Positions 8,390 to 17,019 of a stretch of DNA of 33,433 nucleotides are shown here, in pieces. A model generated the notes under the pieces. It saw nothing but the letters and a program-made list of their open reading frames with translations, searched no databases and was not told where the DNA came from. Each line of letters begins with the position of its first letter. Position 1 is the stretch's first letter. Both the position numbers and the translations under genes were made by a program. This stretch comes from Bacteroidaceae bacterium (GTDB lineage Bacteria; Bacteroidota; Bacteroidia; Bacteroidales; Bacteroidaceae), in assembly GCA_017479555.1 (NCBI GenBank), contig JAFVCB010000057.1, positions 1 to 33,433 on the forward strand, written 5' to 3'.

Positions 8390-8794
8390 CTACAGTTCGT
8401 CGTCCCAATCGTCGAAACCATAGATGGGCGTGAGGAAGTCGTCCATGTCGCGGCGGTCCTTTTTGGTGGGGCGGCCTGTACCCTTGGCGCGACTGACGAA
8501 GCCGCTTATCTTGCTCATTTCCAAGAGTTCATACTGCGTGGGGTCGGTGATATTCTCCACGATGTCGGGCAGGAGGCGTGCGCCCACCCGTTTCTCGATG
8601 GCCTGCAATACCTTGAAAGTGTACGTGACAGGCGGTTTGCGCACGCTCACCGTATCACCCTCTTTCACCAAGCGTGCGGGTTTGGCTGCCGCACCATTGA
8701 TTTGCACGCGTCCGTTCTTGCATGCGTCGGCGGCGAGGGTGCGTGTCTTGAATATTCTTACGGCCCAGAGCCATTTGTCTAAACGAGCTTCCAT
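8390..8794 (-). CDS. hslR: Hsp15-like S4-domain RNA-binding protein
   Basis: A 134-aa protein with an S4 domain at residues 1-60: MEARLDKWLWAVRIFKTRTL, then ACKNGRVQINGAAAKPARLV and KEGDTVSVRK. This order matches Hsp15 (HslR), which in E. coli binds stalled 50S subunits carrying peptidyl-tRNA and helps recycle them. The tail (about 95-134) is charged and ends in a basic RPTKKDRRDMDDF stretch followed by an acidic WDDEL end, a Bacteroidetes-style extension. It lies 45 bp after the HAD gene and 53 bp before pafA, all on the minus strand, so it is probably co-transcribed with them. The symbol is by family resemblance only. Confidence 0.85.
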   Translation of the reverse strand: MEARLDKWLWAVRIFKTRTLAADACKNGRVQINGAAAKPARLVKEGDTVSVRKPPVTYTFKVLQAIEKRVGARLLPDIVENITDPTQYELLEMSKISGFVSRAKGTGRPTKKDRRDMDDFLTPIYGFDDWDDEL

Positions 8795-8839
8795 GATTGA
8801 TAAGGATTGAGGATAGTCATGCGTGGAGACGGTGCGCGC

Positions 8840-9490
8840 CTACAAGAGTTGGAGCAATTCGCGAGGATGGCTAATGATGGTTCCCGCACCCGCCTGGGAC
8901 AGGAAATCTACGTCGCGAAATCCCCACGCTACGGCAATGCAAGGCAGGCCAGCCCTGCGAGCCGTTTCGAGATCCACTTCGCTGTCGCCCACATAGACAG
9001 CCTCGGAAGGCTCAGCCCCGAGACGAGCTATGGCCGCAAAAACACCAGCAGGGTCAGGTTTGCGCCGCACGGACGGACTCTCGCCCACGGCTACGTCCAC
9101 GCCCGCTGGGGCAAAGTATAGTTTATGGAGGTCCTGCACCGCCTCGTCGGGTTTGTTCGACACGATGCCCATACGCTTGCCCTTAGCTTTGAGGGCGGCG
9201 ATAGCATCGAGTACTCCGTCGTACGGCTTAGTCTGATCCATACTGTGCGCAAAGTAGTAGGGACGAAACGTCTCGAGCACCTGTTCGTAGACCTCAGCAG
9301 ACGTGTCTTCGGGCAAACACTTCTGCACCAAATAGCCCACACCGTTGCCCAAGAAGCTGCGCACCTCAGCGAGGCTACGCTGTGGGAAGTGATGGGCAGC
9401 AAGCGCATAGTTCACTGCGGTATGGAGGTCCTGAAGGGTATCGAGCAATGTACCGTCGAGGTCAAAGATAATCGTAGAATAGTTGTTCAT
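8840..9490 (-). CDS. HAD-superfamily phosphatase, phosphoglycolate phosphatase-like
   Basis: A 216-aa cytosolic hydrolase. Motif I is IIFDLDGTLLDT with nucleophile D10 and acid/base D12. A helical cap follows (about 17-90). Motif II is the serine of GIVSNKPDEAV, and motif III/IV is VYVGDSEVDLETARRAG with metal-binding aspartates. The cap type and GNGVGYLVQKCLP segment resemble Gph, which clears 2-phosphoglycolate, but beta-phosphoglucomutase and pyrophosphatase relatives share this plan, so the substrate is not fixed. It is first gene of the minus-strand unit with hslR and pafA. Its promoter region carries a TACTTTTG element and a hairpin related to the array upstream of mnmA. Confidence 0.85.
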   Translation of the reverse strand: MNNYSTIIFDLDGTLLDTLQDLHTAVNYALAAHHFPQRSLAEVRSFLGNGVGYLVQKCLPEDTSAEVYEQVLETFRPYYFAHSMDQTKPYDGVLDAIAALKAKGKRMGIVSNKPDEAVQDLHKLYFAPAGVDVAVGESPSVRRKPDPAGVFAAIARLGAEPSEAVYVGDSEVDLETARRAGLPCIAVAWGFRDVDFLSQAGAGTIISHPRELLQLL

Positions 9491-9585
9491 AAGTCAAGAA
9501 AAATAAGGTTTGACAGAAAAACGCCATTGCTGGACAGGCCGTTTCGAGAAAGCACGCCACTGCCCGCTACCGAGCTTTTCAAGCG

Positions 9586-9646
9586 CAAAAGTAAGTAAAA
9601 ACGAGAGCCGAGCTATGCAAAAACTTGTTTTTGTAATGGGTTGGCC
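9586..9646 (-). promoter_or_regulatory. Promoter plus palindrome of the HAD operon, relative of the mnmA array
   Basis: On the minus strand TACTTTTG (9593-9586) fits TAnnTTTG. About 24 bp upstream a TTG (complement at 9618-9620) lies inside the palindrome CAAAAAC-TT-GTTTTTG. Outer arms GCC and GGC with partial pairing extend the hairpin over about 9606-9645. The order and the core sequence are those of the 85-bp units at 15746-16019. Confidence 0.5.
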
Positions 9647-9748
9647 AAGATGTCTATCCCTTGTCCAAAGCGGTGTAACAAGTACGCAGGAGCGCACAAC
9701 AAGCGTGCATCGCGCAAATTGGGAGAGTTGGGCGTAAAAAAAACAGTG

Positions 9749-9785
9749 TTTCGTGCGCGATGAAGTGATTATTGGTTATTTTTGC
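9749..9785 (+). promoter_or_regulatory. Promoter of the phosphohexomutase gene
   Basis: TATTTTTGC at 9777-9785 matches the -7 element. TTTCG at 9749-9753, 23 bp upstream, is a weak -33 match. The start codon at 9813 leaves a leader of about 25 nt. The facing HAD promoter lies about 160 bp away. Confidence 0.5.
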
Positions 9786-9812
9786 ACGTAACAATACTAA
9801 AAATAAGCATCC

Positions 9813-11564
9813 ATGGAAAACTTAGAACTCATCAAACAATGTGAGCTTGCTGCTCGCGAGTGGGCAGAATCCCCTCTCTATGACGAAGAAACAAGAAAGG
9901 CTGTACAGGCCATGCTCGACAATGAGGACAAAACGGAGCTGGTAGATAGTTTCTACAAGACGCTGGAATTTGGCACGGGCGGTCTGCGTGGCATCATGGG
10001 GCCTGGCATCAACCGCATGAACAAGTACATCGTGGGACGTGCCACTCAGGGTTTTGCCAACTACATACACAAGGCTTTCCCCGACAAAGCCAAAGGGGAG
10101 CTGAGCGTCGTGGTGGGACACGACTGTCGCAACAACTCACGTCTGTTCGCAGAGACGGTGGCTGCGATATTCTCCGCCAACGGCATACGTGCCTATCTCT
10201 TCGAGGGACTGCGCCCCACGCCCGAGATTAGTTTCGCTATACGTCAGCTCGGAGCAGTGGCAGGTGTGAACGTCACAGCCAGCCACAACCCCAAGGAGTA
10301 CAACGGATATAAAGCATACTGGAGCGACGGTGCGCAGGTGCTCACCCCGCACGACACGGGTATCATTGAGGAAGTAAACAAAGTCAAGATAGAAGACGTG
10401 AAGTTCGAGGCCGACGCTGATCTGGTGAAGATTATCGGTGGCGAGATGGACTACGACTACATGATGGCCGTACGCGAGGCGCGTATCGATGCCGACGTGA
10501 TACAACGCCAAAAGGACTTGAACATCGTCTATAGCGCCATGCACGGCACGGGACGCGTCATCGTGCCTCTCTGTCTGCGTTCATGGGGTTTCCAAAACAT
10601 CAATGTAGTACCCGAGCAGATGGTCGTGGACGGCAACTTCCCCACTGTCGTGTCGCCCAATCCCGAGAACGCCGAGGCGATGACCTTAGGCATGAAGCTC
10701 GGCACCAAACTGGGTGCAGACCTCGTGGTAGCTACCGACCCCGATGCCGACCGTTTGGCTATCGTGTGTCGCGACGACAAAGGCGAGTGGGTCATCATCA
10801 ACGGCAACCAAACGTGCTTGATGTTCTCCTATTATATTATTAAGAACAAGATTGCCCTCGGACAGCTCAAACCTACGGACTTCTTGGTGAAGACGATTGT
10901 CACCACAGAACTCATCGCAGAGATTGCTAAGAAAAACGGTGTGGAGCTGCGCGACTGCTACACGGGCTTCAAATGGATAGCCCGCGAGATAGCCATCAGC
11001 GAGGGCAAGCAGAAATACATCGGAGGCGGCGAAGAGAGCTTCGGTTTCTTGCCCTACGACAAGGTGCGCGACAAGGATGCGCCCGCGTCCATCTGTCTCA
11101 TCTGCGAGATTGCAGCTTGGGCTAAGGACCAAGGCAAGACGCTCTACGACCTCCTGCGCCAAATCTATGTGGAATATGGATTCTCGCTCGAACACACGGT
11201 GAACGTGGTGAAGCCTGGCAAGAGCGGTGCGGACGAAATCAAAGCCATGATGGAACGCTTCCGTGCTGAGCCTCCCAAGGAACTGGCTGGTTCGAGCGTG
11301 GTTTGTGCCAAAGACTACGAGGCGCTGACCGTCACCGACGGCGAAGGCCACGTCACCGCACTGGATATGCCCGCCAAGAGCAACGTGCTGCAATGGTACA
11401 CCGCCGACGGCACCAAAGTCAGCGTGCGTCCCAGTGGCACGGAACCGAAGATCAAGTTCTACATCGAGGTGAAAGCAGCGATGCCCACAGCCGAGGACTA
11501 CGATGCCGCCAAGGCCGAAGCCCTGCAAAAGGTAGAAGGCGTGAAGCAGTCGCTTGGTATCTAA
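9813..11564 (+). CDS. Phosphoglucomutase/phosphomannomutase family phosphohexomutase
   Basis: A 583-aa alpha-D-phosphohexomutase that interconverts hexose 1- and 6-phosphates in the cytosol, linking glycolysis to glycan precursor synthesis. All four family motifs are intact: GVNVTASHNPKEYNGYK with the phosphoserine S157, the magnesium loop DPDADR (309-314), the sugar-specificity loop GGGEESFGF (404-412) and the phosphate-binding RPSGTEPK (539-546). GTGGLRG (55-60) is the usual N-terminal signature. The length fits the long PGM/PMM type found in Bacteroidetes and Firmicutes (PgcA-like) rather than the shorter GlmM. The GEESFGF loop favours glucose phosphate, but mannose phosphate use cannot be excluded. 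nudC follows after 142 bp. Confidence 0.95.
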   Translation: MENLELIKQCELAAREWAESPLYDEETRKAVQAMLDNEDKTELVDSFYKTLEFGTGGLRGIMGPGINRMNKYIVGRATQGFANYIHKAFPDKAKGELSVVVGHDCRNNSRLFAETVAAIFSANGIRAYLFEGLRPTPEISFAIRQLGAVAGVNVTASHNPKEYNGYKAYWSDGAQVLTPHDTGIIEEVNKVKIEDVKFEADADLVKIIGGEMDYDYMMAVREARIDADVIQRQKDLNIVYSAMHGTGRVIVPLCLRSWGFQNINVVPEQMVVDGNFPTVVSPNPENAEAMTLGMKLGTKLGADLVVATDPDADRLAIVCRDDKGEWVIINGNQTCLMFSYYIIKNKIALGQLKPTDFLVKTIVTTELIAEIAKKNGVELRDCYTGFKWIAREIAISEGKQKYIGGGEESFGFLPYDKVRDKDAPASICLICEIAAWAKDQGKTLYDLLRQIYVEYGFSLEHTVNVVKPGKSGADEIKAMMERFRAEPPKELAGSSVVCAKDYEALTVTDGEGHVTALDMPAKSNVLQWYTADGTKVSVRPSGTEPKIKFYIEVKAAMPTAEDYDAAKAEALQKVEGVKQSLGI

Positions 11565-11706
11565 CTCGAAGCGGTCACACACGCTACGTATGTGAGGAAG
11601 TGGCTACCGTGCCTCAATGAAGTACATTTAGGATTGTCCTACACTTAGTTAATCCTCATCAGCGTGCGCTCTTCTGAGACACGCTCTCCACGCTCATCTT
11701 TGCACC

Positions 11707-12504
11707 ATGCTCTTCCTCTTCCACCGCAAACAGATTTATCTTACTCCCGCCGCCGATGGCACGTGGCTGCCATTGGCGGCGACTTCTTTTACGCCCGAGG
11801 CCAACAGCCTCGTGTTCAGTCTGACAACCGACGACGGCATGCCGTGCCAAGCCGCGCGCATCGTAGAGCCGCAGATGGAGCATGCCAAGCTATGGGACTT
11901 GCGCGAGGCCTACGGTGTAATGCCCCGCCATTTGCATGCCTTAGCAGGCAAGGCCGCTGAACTCCTCCACTGGGATGCGCACTCGCAGTATTGCAGCACG
12001 TGTGGTGGACGGATGGAGCGACACACGGAGATTTCGAAAGTCTGCACCTCGTGCGGCGAGGAGGTGTGGCCACAACTGCAGACGGCAATTATTGTACTCA
12101 TCGTGCGCGACGACAAGGTGCTCTTGGTGCGAGCCCACAACTTTCGTCGGCCATTCCATGGGCTTGTGGCGGGGTTTGTGGAAACAGGCGAAAGTCTCGA
12201 GGCATGCGTTCGCCGTGAGGTGCGCGAAGAGACAGGCTTGGAGATTACGAACATTCGATACGCAGGCAGCCAGCCCTGGCCCTACCCTATCGGTCTGATG
12301 GTGGGTTTCCGTGCCGAATATGCCCGTGGTGAACTCCGCCTGCTCGATGGCGAACTTGCACACGCCGATTGGTATACAGCCGACAACCTACCTGAACTGC
12401 CGCCCCCGCCCAGCATCGCCCGCAGACTCATTGACCAGTGGGTGGAAGAACAAACGCAACAAAGCACGCATCAAGAAGGCATTGTTCATCATTTGAAACC
12501 ATAA
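11707..12504 (+). CDS. nudC: NAD(+)/NADH pyrophosphatase
   Basis: A 265-aa Nudix hydrolase that splits NADH or NAD+ to nicotinamide mononucleotide and AMP and, in studied species, removes NAD caps from RNA. It has an N-terminal beta domain, a four-cysteine zinc ribbon (C96, C99, C113, C116: CSTCGG and CTSCGEE), and the Nudix box spread over 156-180, beginning GFVETGESLEACVRREV and continuing REETGLEI. The NudC-specific SQPWPYP follows at 188-194, which separates it from other Nudix proteins. The last ~20 residues are polar and rich in Q and H. It lies downstream of the phosphohexomutase on the same strand; the 142-bp gap leaves open whether they share a transcript. Confidence 0.95.
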   Translation: MLFLFHRKQIYLTPAADGTWLPLAATSFTPEANSLVFSLTTDDGMPCQAARIVEPQMEHAKLWDLREAYGVMPRHLHALAGKAAELLHWDAHSQYCSTCGGRMERHTEISKVCTSCGEEVWPQLQTAIIVLIVRDDKVLLVRAHNFRRPFHGLVAGFVETGESLEACVRREVREETGLEITNIRYAGSQPWPYPIGLMVGFRAEYARGELRLLDGELAHADWYTADNLPELPPPPSIARRLIDQWVEEQTQQSTHQEGIVHHLKP

Positions 12505-12740
12505 TTAAACACGTGCTAACGCGACGGAAATTAGTTTGATTTCGTTTGAATGAAATCTTGAAGAAATTCCTTGCTAATAGGCGAGAATAGAAAAACGCAT
12601 CGCGCAGGAATGTTTCAGAATCGTACTCAAAAAAGAACAAGTTATAATCGCACAATACGCATAAAAAACGCCCACTGCGGCACGATGGAGACCACCCGTT
12701 TTTTCTTTGTTAAAACGAAGGCTACCTGCGAATGATGTGC

Positions 12741-12889
12741 TAACTTTGTACCAGAAAAGAGCAGAGCCTATAAAACCCCGAAAAATGGGGATAAAAACAG
12801 CGCAAAACTACCTCGGCATGTAGAAATTTCTATGTGCCGAGGTAGTTTTTGCTACCTGCCTATGTAGTTTTTACTGCGTCCGAGGCAGG
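12741..12889. repeat. Cluster of palindromes between convergent genes
   Basis: This lies in the 505-bp gene-free stretch 12505-13009. CCCC/GGGG form a hairpin at 12776-12790. A near-perfect 46-bp palindrome spans 12804-12849: a 15-bp outer stem (AAAACTACCTCGGCA and its complement) and an inner 7-bp stem around TAGAAATTTCTA, broken by a two-base mismatch. CCTGCC (12855-12860) pairs with GGCAGG (12884-12889). ACTACCTcggcatgtag and GCTACCTgcctatgtag look like duplicated half-units. TAACTTTG at 12741-12748 resembles a plus-strand -7 element but no -33 partner is at the right distance. The region may be a two-way terminator, a mobile repeat or a small RNA. Nothing else was recognised in 12505-12740. 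Confidence 0.55.
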
Positions 12890-13009
12890 ATTTTAGCGCT
12901 TGTTTGGGGTCGGGAACAGGTACTTTTGCCCGTTTTTTGAATGCCTTAGAAGAGGGCATCCCCCCTGTTTTTTCTTGTGCAAAAATGCGCCGAGTTTCTT
13001 CAGAAATGA

Positions 13010-14335
13010 CTATCTGCGTCGAGCCACCATCCACGTGCGCGACTGTGTATGGAGTTCGCGACACCTTGGGTTACGCACGAAGGGACTTGCGTCGTGTACC
13101 TCCACGCGTATCTCGTGCGTTTGGTTCGGAGATAGTTGTCGGCCGCTGACGGTGATGGCGCGCGTGTCGCGTGCCACTTCCTGTCCGTCGATGCTCCATG
13201 TGATAGAGAGCGTGTCGCCCTCGGCCTCAAAAACGCGCTCGAGCGCAAAGGTCATCTTTTCGCGCTTTTTGAGCGGGGACAGCACCGTGTCGGCAGGCAG
13301 TGCATCGGCTATCAGCGAAACTTGTTCGTGGATGGCCTCAACGAGACGTTCGCGACAGACGGGGCAGAACTCCTTGTCGAGCCGCTCCATCTTGCAGTAC
13401 CTCGACGTTTCGCTGGCCTGGGTCGGTTTGACATAGCGCGAGCCGATGCGTCCTCCGCGATGGGGGAAAACGCCTACTTCGGGGTCGTCTAACCAACGTG
13501 CCCACCGCACGCGAGAGCTGTCGCGTGTAGCCGATAGATTGGGCTTTTCGCACATGTATACATCCCCACCAAAATATTCGTCGGCCAAGTCGCCAAACAC
13601 GTGTGCCAGTTCGTGGACATAAATATCACTCGAAGCCCTGTTGCACGTAGCAATGAGGATGTCGCCACCAGCACCTCCATATTCGTCGGTGTTGCAGAGA
13701 ATGCAAGGAAACTTACAGCGTGGGAAATAAAGGCGTATCAGATCCTTGGCCTTATGCTCTCCCCAAGCCCCGATGATGCGGTGCGTGCCCCATCCGTCGA
13801 GGTGTGTGCTGAAGAAAGTCTTTTTGTTCACGATGGGTAGCGGACTGTTTTCGGGACACACCATGCGGCCTGTGCTGTCGGTCTCTTGTTTCCACTGTCC
13901 AGGGTGAGAGATACCCGATTCGGGAGATACGATGTGCAGCACAAAGACGTTGAAGAACGATTTGTAGCGGTCGAAAGGCGATGTCTCGAAGAGGTGGTCT
14001 GTGCAGGCTTTAGCGTCACGCGTGAGTTTGTCCTGTTCGAGGTCGGTATAACCATCGCCCATCACCACGATGTCGATAGCCCCCGTGCCGTTATATAGCA
14101 ACGTATCGATGTCGTACGACTGTTCACCATAGCTTGCCACGCGCTTGGACACGTTGGCAAGCGGTTCGCTCTGCGGTGTCTCGTAGTCCATCCATTGCGG
14201 ACGATCGATGTAGATGGGAGCTTGGAACTGGGGAGGTTCGGGACGGTCGCCCCCTGGTTGAGCCAGCGCAGGCGACAGAAAGAGTGCTTGGGTAAGGAGA
14301 GCCATACCCAAACACCCGATGTAATGTTTTGTCAT
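13010..14335 (-). CDS. M64 family (IgA peptidase-type) metallopeptidase, exported
   Basis: A 441-aa secreted zinc peptidase. The N-terminus MTKHYIGCLGMALLTQALFL followed by SPALA-Q is a signal peptide, so the protein acts in the periplasm or outside. An N-terminal beta domain (about 60-90) leads into DIVVMGDGYTDLEQDK, typical of family M64, and the active site is HELAHVFGDLADEYFGG with H241, E242 and H245 and the downstream D252/E253 region. A cysteine set (CKMERLDKEFCPVC) follows the catalytic domain, and the last 100 residues look like a small Ig-like domain (ITWSIDGQEVARDTRAITVS). Family M64 was named for an IgA-cleaving enzyme from Clostridium ramosum, but most Bacteroidetes members have no tested substrate. 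It lies downstream of mnmA; the 246-bp gap suggests its own promoter, which I could not place. Confidence 0.9.
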   Translation of the reverse strand: MTKHYIGCLGMALLTQALFLSPALAQPGGDRPEPPQFQAPIYIDRPQWMDYETPQSEPLANVSKRVASYGEQSYDIDTLLYNGTGAIDIVVMGDGYTDLEQDKLTRDAKACTDHLFETSPFDRYKSFFNVFVLHIVSPESGISHPGQWKQETDSTGRMVCPENSPLPIVNKKTFFSTHLDGWGTHRIIGAWGEHKAKDLIRLYFPRCKFPCILCNTDEYGGAGGDILIATCNRASSDIYVHELAHVFGDLADEYFGGDVYMCEKPNLSATRDSSRVRWARWLDDPEVGVFPHRGGRIGSRYVKPTQASETSRYCKMERLDKEFCPVCRERLVEAIHEQVSLIADALPADTVLSPLKKREKMTFALERVFEAEGDTLSITWSIDGQEVARDTRAITVSGRQLSPNQTHEIRVEVHDASPFVRNPRCRELHTQSRTWMVARRR

Positions 14336-14581
14336 TGCGATAATAGGTTAGTGAGTGTGTTTATCGCATAGACCCGTTTTTTGGCAAAAGGTTTAACCCC
14401 AATCGGTCATTAGGGCTTGTGGGAGCAACATTTCTGCGCGAGCGCACCTTCGTTTTCGCCTATTCGCGAGAAATTCTTCAAAATTAAGCTCAGAAAGAAT
14501 TATACTTGTTGCAGGCGCACGCTGATAGGCATTTTTCTTTTACGACCTTAGCACAAAAGCCCTTGCACGCTCATGCGCAGG

Positions 14582-15715
14582 CTACTGCTCCGCAGCGTCT
14601 GCCACGCCTATCTCTCCACTACCGATGCAAACGGTGCAAGACTTGTCGTAAATCACCCCAAACTGTCCTGGCGCAATGCCCTGAATATCGGTCTGTGAAT
14701 GCACGAGGTAGGTGTCGTCGCCAACACTCGTGATAGTACCCTCGGCAAAGCGGTCGGTGTGGCGAATTTTGAAAGCGATGGGTGTAGGCTCTATGCCCCA
14801 TGGTGCAGGCATAGCCGAGCCGATAAAGTGGAAGTCGCGCAGGTGGAATGTGCGGCCGTATTGCAACAATGTGTCGTAGCCGTGCGAGACGTAAAGCACG
14901 TTTTGTGCAATATCCTTGCGCACCACAAACCATGGGCCGCCGCCAAGTCCTAAACCCTTTCGCTGACCGATGGTGTGAAACCAATAGCCGCGATGCGAAC
15001 CGATGCGTTTACCCGTCTCAATGTCTATCACGTCTCCCTCGCGCTCGCCAAGAAAGCGTTTCACAAAGTCGTTGTAGTTGATCTTGCCCAAGAAACATAT
15101 ACCCTGGCTATCCTTTCTTCGCGCAGAGGGCAGATGGGCTTCGAGTGCAATGCGTCTGACCTCGTTCTTGGGCAATCGTCCCAAGGGCAGAAGCAGTTTG
15201 GAGAGTTGCAATTGGTCGATTTGCGCGAGGAAGTCGGTCTGATCCTTGACAGGGTCAACCGCCGTACCGAGCCAACGGCCTGTGGCAAACTCCTCGGAGG
15301 GCGCGCCGATGCCATCCTCAATGATAGAAGCGTAGTGCCCCGTAGCGATATAGTCGTAGGCGTGTCCCACTTTCTGCTCAAAAGCCCCAAACTTGATCAG
15401 ACGGTTGCACATCACGTCGGGGTTTGGCGTTAAGCCACGACGCACGCGCTCTATGGTGTAACTCACCACATTGTCCCAGTACTCCTGTTGCAGGTCTACC
15501 ACCTCGAGGGGCAGTCCGTAGCGATGAGCTGTAGCTCGACACATCTCAATGTCCTCCTCAGCCGTACAGGCAAACTGTCCGTCGTCCATCCCTATACGAA
15601 TATAGTAGAGGTCGGGGCGCAATCCACGCTCAGTAAGTAAATGCGTCACCACACCGCTATCCACCCCGCCCGAAAGCAACACACAAATCCGCTTGTCAGA
15701 AAGTTCTTGTCCCAT
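14582..15715 (-). CDS. mnmA: tRNA-specific 2-thiouridylase
   Basis: A 377-aa enzyme that thiolates uridine 34 in the wobble position of Lys, Glu and Gln tRNAs using ATP and a protein persulfide. The PP-loop is SGGVDSG at 15-21 (more often SGGVDSS). The catalytic cysteine is C103 in [13 protein letters not shown] and the persulfide-forming C207 is in SQGICFLG, so the enzyme looks active. GHYAS, KDQTDFL and [14 protein letters not shown] are further family blocks. Length and C-terminal beta-barrel are normal. The region upstream carries three tandem 85-bp units, each with a candidate promoter pointing into this gene. Confidence 0.96.
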   Translation of the reverse strand: MGQELSDKRICVLLSGGVDSGVVTHLLTERGLRPDLYYIRIGMDDGQFACTAEEDIEMCRATAHRYGLPLEVVDLQQEYWDNVVSYTIERVRRGLTPNPDVMCNRLIKFGAFEQKVGHAYDYIATGHYASIIEDGIGAPSEEFATGRWLGTAVDPVKDQTDFLAQIDQLQLSKLLLPLGRLPKNEVRRIALEAHLPSARRKDSQGICFLGKINYNDFVKRFLGEREGDVIDIETGKRIGSHRGYWFHTIGQRKGLGLGGGPWFVVRKDIAQNVLYVSHGYDTLLQYGRTFHLRDFHFIGSAMPAPWGIEPTPIAFKIRHTDRFAEGTITSVGDDTYLVHSQTDIQGIAPGQFGVIYDKSCTVCIGSGEIGVADAAEQ

Positions 15716-15745
15716 GCGCTATTACCCTACTTAATAATTGTGGGG

Positions 15746-15780
15746 CAAAGTTACAAAAATCGAGTGCCAAGATATACAAA
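15746..15780 (-). promoter_or_regulatory. mnmA-proximal promoter (unit 1 of the array)
   Basis: On the minus strand TTTG (15780-15777) and TAACTTTG (15753-15746) are separated by 23 bp, within the range reported for Bacteroidetes promoters. The mnmA ATG at 15715 leaves a leader of about 25 nt. Matching pairs occur at 15831-15838 with 15862-15865 and at 15916-15923 with 15947-15950. Confidence 0.55.
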
Positions 15781-16019
15781 AACTTGTTTTTGTTATAGCT
15801 TGGCCGAGATGCAGTAACTTCGGCGATAGCCAAAGTTACAAAAATCGAGAGGAGAACAAGCCAAAAGCTCGCTTTTGAGATTGTTTTCCCGAGATGCAGT
15901 AACTTCGGCGATAGCCAAAGTTACAAAAATCGAGTGCCAAGATATACAAAAACTTGTTTTTGTTATAGCTTAGCCGAGATGCAGTAACTTCGACATTAGT
16001 CAAAGTTACAAAAATCGAG
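15746..16019 (-). repeat. 85-bp tandem repeat array with promoter-palindrome units
   Basis: A 19-bp block reading CAAAGTTACAAAAATCGAG on the plus strand recurs at 15746, 15831, 15916 and 16001, exactly 85 bp apart: three full units and one partial. Units 1 and 3 are nearly identical and hold the hairpin CAAAAAC-TT-GTTTTTG with outer arms CCAAG/CTTGG. Unit 2 has a different sequence in this place but still forms a hairpin (AACAA/TTGTT and CAAAAGC/GCTTTTG). Each unit ends with a GCCGA/TCGGC-type arm pair or a variant. On the minus strand each full unit gives TTTG, 23 bp, TAACTTTG. The array sits in the 375-bp gap between the DUF2752 gene and mnmA; the rest of that gap shows nothing. Confidence 0.85.
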
Positions 16020-16090
16020 TATCAAGCCATAAATACAGGCTCAATTGACCCATTTAGCATAACCAACTGGGAAAAGACAACAAAACAAGG

Positions 16091-16477
16091 TTATAGATCA
16101 AAGACATTTCTGATGACCCACCAAGCAAAAAACAAGACGACATATACGCGCATCGTCACACGATGGTAAACAAAGGTACGGAGGCTGTCGAATATATGAT
16201 GATAGTTATACCAAGTAGCCAAAATAGCCATAAGCGCATACGGTAGAGAAAACACAAAGAAATAGTTGTACCGTAGCGCACCATACCATTGGCCATGCAA
16301 CAAAGCAAAAAGAGCCCGCTGGAATCCACAACCGGGACATTGTGTCCCCGTCAGCAAATGCCAAGGACACTGAATAGGAAAGTGAGACTGCAAAGGGTCA
16401 ACAAGACAATACAATACGAGAACGCCCAAGACAAACATGGGGAACACATACGGCATTATCTTGTTAACCTTATGCAT
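16091..16477 (-). CDS. DUF2752 membrane protein
   Basis: A 128-aa integral membrane protein of unknown function. Three hydrophobic segments lie at about residues 8-26, 70-92 and 110-128. Between the first two is CPWHLLTGTQCPGCGFQRAL, the DUF2752 hallmark with C47/C50 in CPGCG and the arginine R54. Family members are short inner-membrane proteins that in Bacteroidetes are often next to CD225/dispanin or TM2 genes, as here: the CD225 gene ends 78 bp upstream on the same strand. The cysteine pair could bind metal or be lipid-modified; this is inference. It is the last gene of the AT-rich minus-strand cluster. Confidence 0.85.
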   Translation of the reverse strand: MHKVNKIMPYVFPMFVLGVLVLYCLVDPLQSHFPIQCPWHLLTGTQCPGCGFQRALFALLHGQWYGALRYNYFFVFSLPYALMAILATWYNYHHIFDSLRTFVYHRVTMRVYVVLFFAWWVIRNVFDL

Positions 16478-16555
16478 AATTGTACATACTTATGCGGTTT
16501 CCATAAGGGCAGGACAAGTTGACTTGAGGGCTGCCACATATTGAAAACCGAGAGT

Positions 16556-16810
16556 TTACTTCGCCACTGCAGTAACAATCGCGGCAAAAAAGTATAAAGC
16601 CCAAACTATAGCACTTGCGACAGCACCATACATGGCATATTTTTTGGCTTTGTCAGCAGCTTCCTGAGCACCTTGATAATCGCCTATCATAAAAAGGCTA
16701 TCAACCTTGGAAGCATAGACAATGGAAACGATTCCCAATGGTAAGCAGCAACAGAATGTGCAGAGAATGCCATAGATTAGATTGCTGTCAGGTTTGTTTT
16801 GATTTTGCAT
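16556..16810 (-). CDS. CD225/dispanin (IFITM-like) membrane protein
   Basis: An 84-aa protein with the CD225/dispanin plan. A polar N-terminus (MQNQNKPDSN) leads into a first hydrophobic, cysteine-rich segment (about 11-31: LIYGILCTFCCCLPLGIVSI). A short cytoplasmic loop with YASKVD, GDYQGAQEAADKAKKYAMYG follows, then a second membrane helix (about 58-80). Human IFITM proteins of this family stiffen membranes and block virus fusion; bacterial members are untested. The juxtamembrane cysteines match the position of IFITM palmitoylation sites. In this cluster it sits with dynamin-like GTPases, which is what makes it notable. Confidence 0.88.
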   Translation of the reverse strand: MQNQNKPDSNLIYGILCTFCCCLPLGIVSIVYASKVDSLFMIGDYQGAQEAADKAKKYAMYGAVASAIVWALYFFAAIVTAVAK

Positions 16811-17019
16811 GGTTACAAAAAGTTTTTTTGAGGTGATAACCCATTGACCGCAGAAAGGAGTGCGAACATTATGCAGTCAAACAGGTCGTAATTGGAGTAA
16901 ATATTGTGGAATGTAGGTTGCGCACTCGCTTTGCCCCGTTGTGGAGCAAACATACCATAGTACTTTTTTTGGGGGGATAAATAGGGAGTACGTACATCTC
17001 CCCCGTCTATATTCAACTT

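Noticed and set aside
6660..8408. Longer start for the PafA-like gene at 8408
   Set aside because: It would overlap the hslR-like gene and put 24 residues before a clear signal peptide; the ATG at 8336 is better.
10686..11582. 298-codon frame antisense to the phosphohexomutase
   Set aside because: It is a shadow of a strongly conserved gene with all catalytic motifs; long antisense frames are common with this codon usage.
15746..16019. Possible CRISPR array
   Set aside because: The spacing is regular, but most of the 85-bp unit is itself repeated and no cas genes are present. The between-block sequences are palindromes, not spacers.
16813..17016. 67-codon frame between the CD225 and 103-aa genes
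   Set aside because: It needs a TTG start, has no recognisable domain and includes a long A/G-rich run. Treated as intergenic.
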